Positions 14,301 through 23,094 of a stretch of 64,000 bases of DNA are shown here, one piece after another. Every line of letters starts with the position of its first letter. The stretch's first letter is position 1. The stretch spans positions 4,526,001-4,590,000 of the forward strand of contig NC_003281.10 of NCBI RefSeq assembly GCF_000002985.6. The letters are read 5' to 3'. A program made the translations under genes and the position numbers. The notes below the pieces were generated by a model. The model saw only the letters and a program-made list of their open reading frames with translations, was not told the origin of the DNA and made no database searches. Source of the DNA: Caenorhabditis elegans. Taxonomy: Eukaryota > Nematoda > Chromadorea > Rhabditida > Rhabditidae.

Positions 14301-14621
14301 AAGCATCGAACTTTTTTGGTAACTATCATTATAGTTATATATAACCAAATATGAATGTGAAAAGTTTGATCGTTTTTTTTGGTTTTATGTCTGTGACGAT
14401 TTCAATCAAAGGGAAAAGAAAATTTTTCCAATTTATGTACCAAAGAACTTTGACTACTATAAATTTGACCTAGACTTAACAAATGCTCCACATAGTATGA
14501 AATATTTCTCGATTAAAGTTTCTCAGCTCACCTGACTATTAGCCATATATGGTACAAAAACCGCATATTTGTACGCGGAAACTGCTCCAAGCAGTAGAAG
14601 AAAAAGAGCAATCAATTTCAT
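11374..14621 (-). CDS. ugt-62: UDP-glucuronosyl/glucosyltransferase
   Basis: Eight exons on the minus strand: 14621-14532, 14187-14067, 14019-13572, 12848-12755, 12710-12600, 12554-12276, 12044-11878, 11659-11374. They splice in phase to about 531 aa, the usual UGT length. The start gives a signal peptide (MKLIALFLLLLGAVSA). The C-terminal half holds the UDP-sugar signature: WLPQKDLL, then ITHGGYNSMQEA, GVPLVTIALFGDQ. The end has one hydrophobic span (FLFIVIFIVFYIGY) and a lysine-rich tail (KKCETKTKKD), typical of type I ER proteins facing the lumen. The family conjugates sugar to lipophilic xenobiotics and endobiotics. At the N-terminus the usual catalytic Ser-His reads Ser-Gln (ANSQVQF). 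The 45-bp intron 12555-12599 is a multiple of three with no stop, so it could be retained. The symbol is from memory of the locus. Confidence 0.93.
13067..13093. repeat. Perfect 11-bp inverted repeat in a UGT intron
   Basis: Arms 13067-13077 and 13083-13093 are exact reverse complements (CGGAGCACGCG / CGCGTGCTCCG) around a 5-nt CAAAA loop. It lies in the 723-bp third intron of the UGT gene and is GC-rich against AT-rich surroundings. Similar short hairpins are widely dispersed in Caenorhabditis genomes, so it is probably a repeat fragment. Confidence 0.75.
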
Positions 14622-15538
14622 TTCTGAAACAGAAATTGAGAAAACTTTGTCCATACATCGTTGTTTAAATACTCTTTTATTTGCATCATTTCTGATAGTC
14701 AATCACAAACCCAAGTTTCCTAGAGACAACTAGACTAAAAAAGAGAGCCGTAGAGAATTATAGACAATGCTAATTTATAAATCAGAAATGTGGTTTGTAG
14801 GAAGTTATGGTTTGGTGCTTTTCTGAAAAAAAAGTACTGATTCTAAATAGGCTCTTATCTTATCACAATCTGTTTTACATCATTGTGTTGTTTGTGCATC
14901 CAAAACGTAAAAATTATTGTGAAATATCATCTTAAATATTTAGTGGAGTGTAATAATCAAATAATCTTGAATAAAGTTGCGCAGGAAATCTGATGCATTG
15001 TGTTACGGTGGGTGCACAAATTTTCCAAATGCACCGAATTCCACGCGCAATTTCAATTTTTAAAGTTAAAGCCACCAAAAAACATAGTTGTACCATTAGA
15101 TTTCTGGACTGACTATGAGTATTCATTTTTCACAACTCTCTTTTTCACAACGTCAGTAATATTTTCCCTCCGCTGTTGCAACTTATTTAGTCACAGTAAG
15201 TACTGTATTCAAACCTGAGTTTATTTACGCAAATTCGCCACTGATGTTTGGTTCGTTTCTGTTAATGATTCAACTTGTTCAACTCATACTGTTATAACGA
15301 ATGCGTTCTCTTTAAGTTGTGATCTATATTTTATACATTTTTGTATTTTTGAATTAATCATTAACATTTTTTTTAACTATCACAAATTTCACTTCACTGT
15401 AGTCTTGGAACAATGTGACTTGGTTCATGATAGTTTAATTTTAAAACTCTAACGAAACAGAACAAAAAGAAAACAAAGTCTAAAAACAACTGCTACAATC
15501 GAAAACTTAAATTTAAAAAAAATTAAATTGAAAGAGAA
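14622..15538. other. Intergenic region upstream of the UGT gene
   Basis: About 0.9 kb between the UGT start and the mS34 stop, both on the minus strand. It should hold the UGT promoter (see the GATA site) and the mS34 3' UTR. The gap is too long for an operon pair. No other gene is supported. Confidence 0.5.
14854..14865 (-). promoter_or_regulatory. Tandem GATA sites upstream of the UGT gene
   Basis: On the minus strand this reads TGATAAGATAAG, two overlapping GATA motifs about 235 bp upstream of the UGT ATG. TGATAA is the core bound by intestinal GATA factors such as ELT-2. Many C. elegans detoxification genes are gut-expressed through such sites. Function here is inferred from motif and position only. 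Confidence 0.5.
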
Positions 15539-16446
15539 TCATTTCGGTGGTTGCTCTTCAACTCTCATCGTTGTGGCATTAAATCGTGGTTGGAACATTG
15601 CTGGTCCTGCATTCCAAGCTTCAACTTTAACTGGCAATTCGTTTCCGTAAAGATCCAAAAGTGCATTCTTATCAACTTCCTCGTAGATCGACACGCTTTT
15701 TGTTGAAGGAGCTTCCTGAAATGGTTGAAAATTGAAAAATAAAATTTTGTGAGTTTCGGAGTTTTTTATTTCAGCATATACATAGTTAATCCCACCTGTT
15801 TGATGAACGGCTTCAAGTGCTGGAACTCTGGATCGACACTAAGTGTGAGCGGAGCCCGTCTTGACACAGTTTTCTCATCCAAACCATTTTTGCGAGCACT
15901 TTTCTGTGACAAATGAACTTGAAGTGGTGGCAATGGAAACGAATCGGGAAGAACAAGATCTTGCATTGGTGTTGTGCTCGATGTATATGATTTTTCTTGA
16001 TGTCTGAAAATAAACGAAAATTTCGAATCCTCAATTAAGAATTGCTTACTTGTGTACCAGCTGCCAGTCACTTCTGTTCAAATCCTTTGAAAACTCATAA
16101 ACGCCAAGATTTTTTCCACGAAAGACCCATTCAGCATAAACTTTTCCTTCGAATAACCATCGGTCCATGCCTGGCTCTGCCTGAAAAGTTTCAGTGATCT
16201 TTGTTCATGCTAAAAATCAAGAATGCCCTCAAAATCTTCATATATGACGGATTATTCGGCCATTTCCGTGTCCATTCATTCTTTGTAACAAGACGACCGA
16301 CACCAAACTGAAAAAAAAACAATTGAATCAAGGGGGAAAACAGCAGAATAACATACGTTGCGGAGTTGTGAGAGAATCTCGAACAAAAACTTTCCTTCCG
16401 ATGCAATATCATGATTTCCAACAAATCTGATTAAGTTTGAAGACAT
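15539..16446 (-). CDS. mrps-34: Mitochondrial small ribosomal subunit protein mS34
   Basis: Five exons on the minus strand: 16446-16357, 16307-16227, 16180-16050, 16003-15796, 15715-15539, in phase to about 228 aa, close to human MRPS34 (218 aa). The conserved block FGVGRLVTKNEWTRKW matches FGLGRLVTRKSW of the human protein, and the later GKVYAEWVFRGK matches its GILTFKGK segment. The protein is a metazoan-specific component of the 28S mitoribosomal subunit. Intron 2 (16226-16181, 46 bp) starts with GC rather than GT. A TTTCAG acceptor five bases upstream of the ATG (16452) suggests trans-splicing. The symbol comes from the match and the locus. Confidence 0.88.
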
Positions 16447-16881
16447 TTTTATCTGAAACTTTTAAAATTGACTGTGAATCTTGAAGAAAAGGAAAAAATT
16501 AGAGAAACAAATTAAATGCTCGAAGAGAAGAAAAAGAATAGAAAAAATGCGCGGCGTGCTTGCAATGAGGCGCAGTGCAGCCGTTTTAGCCCCGCCCCTT
16601 GAAATATTCTTCCTTTTATTTATTCAGATTTTCAACTTTAAAATTATTTTAAGCATGTGTTTAGATGTTTTAATTTCATTTTCCCAAACTAAATAAAACT
16701 TTAGACAGTTTTTTCATGTAATTAATGACAAAAATGCCACAATTTTCGGTGCAAAACAGTTTTAAAGAAAATGTTATTTTTAAAAATTCATCAAACATTG
16801 CTTTTAAATTGTATTTCACTTCTATAATGATCACTCGTACTCATTAACTCAGTTATGTGTGAATGTTATCAGTTTTACAGA
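16447..16881. promoter_or_regulatory. Divergent promoter region, mS34 / CDGSH gene
   Basis: A 435-bp head-to-head spacer between two genes for mitochondrial proteins. It contains a GC-rich island at about 16540-16605 (GCGCGGCGTGCTTGCAATG, then a CCCCGCCCC run). Two other divergent spacers here, near 42720-42780 and 52560-52625, hold similar GCGGCG plus TTGCAA clusters. Trans-splice-like acceptors flank both starts (16452 on minus, 16880 on plus). Promoter activity is inferred. Confidence 0.45.
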
Positions 16882-19782
16882 ATGCGGATAACTCAATCGG
16901 CTCAAATCTGTTTGTCAGTCATCAAAAAGAGTCAGAAAACCGGATTTGGTCCAAACAGGCTTCAAAGAAAGGGAACACATTTTGTAGGAACCGAACCACC
17001 AGTTCTGAAATATCATATTGTGAGTCATTTCGGAGGTTTTAAATATTTATTGATTAATATTTAGCTTCAAGACAAAAAACCAAATGAGGAATACGGTCTG
17101 CAAGGAACCAACCACGAGCTTCCCGGAACTGGAAAAGTGCATAGTAAGCTACCAACTAAGGTATTCAAATATATTACTCGTATGCTACCTTCTGAGCTAA
17201 TTTTTTTATAGGTTCACATGAAAAAGGATAAAGTTTACGCATGGTGCAGTTGTGGATATAGTGGATCGCAACCACTCTGCGATGGATCCCACAATTCAAT
17301 TCGAATTCCCGATCTTAAATTGAAACCAGTACGATTTATTCCTGATAAGGACATGACGGTGTGGCTATGCAATTGCAAGCAAACAAATAATCGGTAAGAT
17401 TTGTTTTTTTGTAAAAGTTAAAAAGTTGCGAAAAATCGTGTTCCTAGAGCTTAAGGAAATTAAGTTAAACTAGTTTCGGACTTTGAAATGAGACGTATTT
17501 AATTTGGAAGGTTATGTTCAGATTACCTTATATTGAATGACTTGCAAAAAAATTCATACAAAAAAACCATCCCACGGAAACCCTTTATTCAATTCATAAA
17601 AAGCATTATTCTCTCATGTCTTCTACACAAAATTGATCTTCACTCCGTTTTTGAGAAATGCACCGAAATCCATCACAAACACAATGTACTCATCGCTGAA
17701 ATTAATTTAAATTTGATCTACTAAACGAATTCAGTTTCACTTACACCTTGGAAAAGTTGTACAATTCCAGAGAGTTGTACTGTTTAGTCCTAACTCTTCG
17801 AACTCTACGTGACCATCCAGGCTCCAATTCCACGTGGTACAGTACTCCCGATTGATCAGGTGGCAACGTTTGGAAGTATTCGCGAAGAAGCGAAGTGATC
17901 ACTCTGTTGACTTTTGTGGTCGATTGTACTTCCAATTCGACAACGTTGCTGGAAAAATAAAAAGAATCACGGTATGTTTGCTCATGTGCCTGCCTACATG
18001 CCTGGCTTGCCTAAAAATATGATAACTCACTGTTGAACTCCGAGAATATCCAGCTGCTCCAAAACATACAGCTTTACACCAATCATTTCCTGAAGCAATG
18101 GATAAATCAGCCGGAAGTCTCCCTTTGCATTGGAAAGGTTGTCCATCACCGACCCGACAGCACAATCCGTCTCCTCAGAACTTTCATGTGGAGAAGGACT
18201 CGTACGGCTCGATGCAGATGAAGCTGATTTGACATCAATTCCACGAGATTTCATTTCACGGGCACGGAGACGTTGCTTACGGCAAACTTCTTTCTCAAAG
18301 TTTTTCTTCGCTTCTTTCCGATCTTTTCCCTTCCAATAACACATTCTCGAACTACATCCAGTTGTTCCATCCGAATTTTTGAGAATTCCATAGCAAGCAG
18401 TGCACAGATAGTGTCCACATCTTCCGATTGTATTCAGAAGATTGGATGGGAATGCTTTCTTGCATGGACCATCACAGATTGCAGTCACTGGCGGAGGGAC
18501 ATCATGGACGACAGTGGTCGCTGAAAAATCTCTTGTAAAGCTATTTTCCAAAGTCAAACTCACATTTGATAGTGTTGAGTGAGCCAATACTCGTGGATCT
18601 ACTGATCGATTTCTGGAGAATTTTGAGATACTTGTCGTCCGAGTTCTCATTGTCTTCCCAATTGATAGAATATGTATAAGTCGATCTAAAATAAAAAGTC
18701 AATATCTTTAGGAGGTTTCTCATTATAATAAGTATACTTACTGTTGAGTTGGAGCATCGAATGCAACTCTCATTTCCACGTTTTTCGGCGACTTGCACAT
18801 ATCCCGAACAAATGGAGGAATGAGCTCCAGAATTCCAGGTACTGGCTGAAAATTTTCTAATATTATATTGAAAATGTTAACTTTATAAATAGTAAAACTC
18901 ACCAAAAAAGAAGAAAATGAGCTTGCAGATGAGAGAAGTGAATTGTTTGTTTCATTCGAATTGAAATCAGTCATCTTTTTATGATTTTCCGTCCTCGTTT
19001 CAATGGAATCACACAAATGACGGGCGGACTGAAGAAGATCACCAAATTTGATGATATGAATAATAAATAATAAATTTGATACCGATTAGCAAGAGTGTTT
19101 TTTTTTAAATTAACGTAAAAAATCGGTGCAAAAGTTTTTTTGAAAAGTTCATAACCTTTTACACGCTAAAAACAATGTTTAATATTTGTAAATAATTTTC
19201 AAAATTTTATTATTTATTAACAGAAAATATTTCAGATCAAAATTTATTTTAAAACATTATCTTTCAAATTTCATACGTCTCGTTTTTAATTCGGATAAAA
19301 AATTATTTCAAACAAATTATTGTTTCCAGGCGCAAAATTTTGCGGATTGTGCGCTAAAAATACGGTACCCGGTCTCGACACGACAATTTTTTATTAATTC
19401 TAAAAATGTGTGCGTCTTTAAAGATTACTGTAAATTTAATATTTCGTTGCTGCGAAATTTTCATTGATTTTTAAAAACTCAAATATAAAAATAAAAAGCT
19501 GCATAAATTTTAGCAAGTCGTGAGAAAAACTATTAAAAATTCCACAGAAAGTTTGAAATACAGTACTCTTTAAAGACGCACACATTTTTAAATTTAAAAA
19601 AAGTACCGTATTTTTGGCGTAATAGTTACGAAAATTCGAAAATATATGCACACCTGCAGTTTTTGATTAATTTACCGTTAAGTTTCTATTCAAAATATAA
19701 AAACTAAAATTTCAGACCATTCTGTGATGGATCACACAAAACCGTAACGGACGAGGACAAGAAAGCTGGACTTTTCGATTAA
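16882..19782 (+). CDS. cisd-3.2: CDGSH iron-sulfur protein with two CDGSH motifs (mitoNEET class III)
   Basis: Exons 16882-17019, 17065-17160, 17212-17393 and 19716-19782 give about 160 aa. Two complete iron-sulfur motifs are visible: CSCGYSGSQPLCDGSH and CNCKQTNNRPFCDGSH, each with the three Cys and one His that hold a 2Fe-2S cluster. Two motifs in one chain without a membrane anchor is the pattern of human CISD3/MiNT, a mitochondrial matrix protein tied to iron and redox balance. The N-terminus (RITQSAQICLSVIKKSQK) is basic and could be a targeting peptide. The second CDGSH is split by a 2322-bp intron containing a whole gene on the other strand. The acceptor at 16880 sits one base before the ATG. 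The paralogue number in the symbol is from memory and less certain than the family. Confidence 0.9.
17623..18974 (-). CDS. RING-like zinc-finger protein nested in the CDGSH gene
   Basis: Six minus-strand exons, 18974-18903, 18845-18742, 18685-18564, 18520-18031, 17948-17745 and 17695-17623, join in phase to about 354 aa. A Cys/His cluster near residue 115 reads CDGPC, then RCGHYLCTACYG, then C-x4-C (GCSSRMCYW). The spacing C-x3-C ... C-x-H-x2-C-x2-C ... C-x4-C is RING-like, as in many E3 ubiquitin ligases. Next come a basic helix (EAKKNFEKEVCRKQRLRARE), a Ser-rich linker and a conserved-looking C-terminal part. I do not recognise the orthologue, and ligase activity is inference. The last donor (GTAAGT at 17744) sits just before an in-frame TAA, so read-through would give a slightly shorter end. 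A reverse AATAAA (17584-17589) follows the stop closely. The ATG is the first one after an acceptor-like site at 19029. Confidence 0.8.
19350..19619. repeat. Inverted-repeat element in the CDGSH intron
   Basis: Inner arms 19401-19432 and 19559-19590 are reverse complements at about 31 of 32 positions (GTGTGCGTCTTTAAAG core). Outer arms near 19350-19367 and 19603-19619 also pair (AAAAATACGGTAC). A GGTCTCGACACG box lies at 19371. Related elements occur at 20459, 24849, 39017 and 47370 in this window. No coding capacity; a non-autonomous dispersed element. Confidence 0.8.
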
Positions 19783-20458
19783 TTATGACCAACTCCATAT
19801 AGTTTTAGGTCTTTACTATTATTGTGTTTTTGTTGAATTAGGCTATTCAGATATCCCCTGTTTTCATAGCTTTGTTTGGTTTCGTATCTAGTTTAATCCC
19901 CCACACCGATCATTCTTTTGTACTTTTCTTTGTTTCCTTACAGGTTTTGTGTCTTTAATCCCATCTCAAATTCCCATCAGGTTTGAGAAGGAAGAAAAAA
20001 AAAATTAAAAGTTACAAAAACGTCTTCTCATTCGCACTGAAGTTAATCCATCAAATCTCAAAAAAAAACCAAAACACAAAAAACAACAGATTTGTTTCCT
20101 CTCTTATATTCCCTCAATTTCTCTTCGGGGGTGCCTGCCTATTCACTTTTCACAAACCAAACGATCTTCCCACTAATTATGGAAAGAAAATTGGGAAAAC
20201 GAATATATCGCTTTCTTTTCTTTTGCCGTAAAACCATACTTGAAACATCTTCTCATAGACATAGAGACACTTGTAATTTACATAAGCATTCATCCTTCTA
20301 TTCATCATGCCTAACAATTTAGGATTTTCTCTCTGGATATTGATATTTCACCAACGAAACAAGTCTAGCTGTTCATATTTTATTAGAATTTTATTGATTT
20401 GATTTTTACTGAAACGGCTGAAATTGGTGGTCACTTGCCAAACTTCTCAAGACACGGA

Positions 20459-20690
20459 CTTGGTCTCTACACGACCAAAACTTATTCAAATGAAGGACAC
20501 GCGAAGGGTTATGCGCCTTTAAATAGTACTGTAGTGCCACTTGTTTTAAATGTTTTTCAATTGGGAAAACAAGCAACAAAATTATGAAAAATCAAAGAAA
20601 ATTGAACTACAGTACTCCTTAAAGGCGCACACTCTTTTCAGTGCCTCTTATTTGAAAATAACCCGGTCGCGGCGAGACCGCATACCGTAG
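20459..20690. repeat. Inverted-repeat element, same family as 19350
   Basis: Inner arms 20513-20535 and 20606-20628 pair (GCGCCTTTAAATAGTACTGT with its complement). A GGTCTCTACACGACC box lies at the left edge (20461) and a CGGTCGCGGCGAGACCG box at the right (about 20663). This is the same layout as the copies in the CDGSH and pan-1 introns. Confidence 0.75.
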
Positions 20691-21556
20691 TTTTGCATAA
20701 ACACCTATAAAATAACGTTTTTTCTTGTTTTCTTTGATTCAATTTGAGAATTACACAAATGTATCGAAATTGGAAAAATGGCCTGGAAAATATCTAAAAT
20801 CAGTGCCGAATGGCACAAACTTTAGTCTATAAAATTTCCAGCTCACAATTTTTTAATAGTGACACCTTTTTTTTATCAACAATTCAAAAACTCCCAGAGT
20901 TATCCCACCCCGTACATACATTCTCAACAGAGCGCGCATGCATCGTTGAACCAGATTCTGTCAAACGTATAACAACATGATGATATAACACTCATTGAAA
21001 AGTGCGAAAATGCTCGCTCACCTTTTTCGCCTCTCGTCATTTTCTTTTTACACAAATATTTGCGAATGGTCATGCTCGAAAAGTGAGAGCCGGACGATTG
21101 GTTGCTGCTCTGCCGCCTATCGCTCATTTTTTTGTATCCGAATATTTGATTCATTTGAGTGCCTATTACACCACTCAATTCTTTTCGATTCAGGCAATCA
21201 ACAAACCACACATTATCCGGTTGTTCTCACTCATTTTCTCACCTACTCTGAGTTAGTCATCAATTTTGAGCCGTTCTTTTGATTTTTCTTCATCCCTCCA
21301 ACACTCTAGTTTACGGTATCTTTGTGAATTTCTCTTTTTTTTTCACAGATTTCTACCGTCTTAATGACTTCTAAATGTTTGTACTTGACTACTTTTAAAA
21401 GGCATCGGCAGAAGAATCTTTTTTAACCGCTGCTATTTAGGAGCTCCTACATAAATTTTCAAAAAAATGTTTTAATTTTTAAAATTTAAGTTCAAAAAGG
21501 GCGAAATTTCAGTTAAAAAAAATACATTTTTTGTTATTAGACTTGTATTTTCTAAT

Positions 21557-21772
21557 TACCGTATTCTCCCTATTAGACTTGCACCAACATTGCTCTACTT
21601 CTTACATCTTGATTTTCTGAAGTTTTATCAAAAAACGTTCTACTGCAAAAATGTAGAGAAATATTTTGCACGTATTTTGTCAGTTGGCAATTTTTAGATG
21701 AAATCAAAGAGAATCGAGGTATAAGTCAAAGTAGAGCAAGAGGAGTGTGAGTCTAATAGGGAACATACGGTA
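21557..21772. repeat. Inverted-repeat element with ~44-bp terminal arms
   Basis: The left arm 21557-21600 and right arm 21729-21772 are reverse complements with few mismatches; both carry CCCTATTAGACT and TTGCTCTACTT or their complements. The total length of about 216 bp without an ORF fits a miniature inverted-repeat transposable element. Confidence 0.8.
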
Positions 21773-22471
21773 TGTTTTTATTATTTGTATTTGAATATTC
21801 TTGGGGTTCAAATCTTCAGCAATGCTTAAAATTTCTTTAAAAGTGCACATTTTCGGATAATTTGGCAAATTACAGAAATTTTGGAAAATCCCAAATGCTG
21901 GAGTTTTTAATTTTTATGTTGTATAGTGTTGGACTATTACATAGTTTTTCTTGTTTTAGTCTTGTTTTAATATGACAGTCACTTTTTAAAAATTAATTAA
22001 TAGCAAAACCACCTTACAAATTTCAATATTTCACGATTTGATCTGTATACACTTATTAAAGTCTAATATGACCAAATACCATAGTGAAATACTCTAATTT
22101 TTCAGGTTTTGCTGAAGCTTTTGGTAAATTGCCAAATTTTCCAAAATGTGGATATTTGAGTAATTTCGAGAATTGGTGCAGTTTTGTTCTCCTATAATGT
22201 TCAAATAAATATGATTCGAACGTAACAAAAAAATTTAGGAAAGAAGAAATTAAACATTTGATTTTGGTCGACTTCTAAAATTATGATTGGTGAAAGTTCA
22301 GTTTTCACTTTTTACTTTTCCACAGCCCATAAAAAAGTTTAAAATATTTTGAAAGGTTTTATTATGATATTTGGTTCTTTTAGCAGCCAATGAGGAATTT
22401 TAAAGCATTTCCTGACTGGCCATACTCCAGTGGCATCCACTTTCAATTTTTTAATTACAGTATATGTCCTA

Positions 22472-22580
22472 TAGAGAAATATTTTACACGTATTTTGTCA
22501 GTTGACAATTTCTAGATAAAATCAAAGAGAACCGAGATTTAAACTATCAAAGTAGAGCAAGAGGGGTGTAAGTGTAATAG
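22472..22580. repeat. Diverged direct copy of the right half of the 21557 element
   Basis: This stretch repeats 21655-21763 in the same direction with scattered changes: both hold TAGAGAAATATTTT, CACGTATTTTGTCAGTTG, AAATCAAAGAGAA and AAGTAGAGCAAGAGG in order. It lacks the left arm, so it is a truncated copy. Confidence 0.75.
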
Positions 22581-23094
22581 TTCTTGCACAGGAATATTCT
22601 ACTTTAACAACTAACTTCTCAATTCATTTTGATTATTTAACAAAATTTACTCTTACAAAACTAGAGAAACATAAATGATGAAGAATATGAATAAGGATCA
22701 GCTACTAATTTTTAGTAAGCTCAAACACAACCAAGATATGAGCTCACATAGTTGAGGAATAATTATTTTTAGATAGAGGAGGTCAGCTTATCAAAACTAC
22801 AGTAATTGCAGACACGTATGTTCCTAGATTACGTGGCAAGTGCCACTCAATTGTCCGCAATCCAAAACTCATCCAAAACCTGATTTCAATCGTCCATTTT
22901 TCTCACTTGCTCCATTATTTTCCCTCGCCCGCTTGACACATTGACAGTTCCCCCTCTTTTTCTTTTGATTCCGTAAGATCATAAAGATTCTGCGAGAAAA
23001 TTTTTCGAATAGAAAACACAATTTTTTAAATTAAACTTTTTCAGATTATTTTGATGATTTGATTTGCCTGCGAATCTCTGGAAGAACCCCCAAA

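Larger units (their letters stand above)
19783..23094. other. Gene-poor interval with repeats
   Basis: About 3.3 kb without a supported gene. The first part should hold the CDGSH gene's 3' UTR and the last part the promoter of the PTB-like gene (acceptor TTTTTCAG at 23044). Several repeat elements lie between (listed separately). Short ORFs at 20924-21282 overlap on both strands, lack splice context and show no domain. Confidence 0.55.

Noticed and set aside
20924..21282. Mutually overlapping ORFs of 84-95 aa
   Set aside because: Open on both strands in the same place, with no homology-like pattern; chance ORFs.
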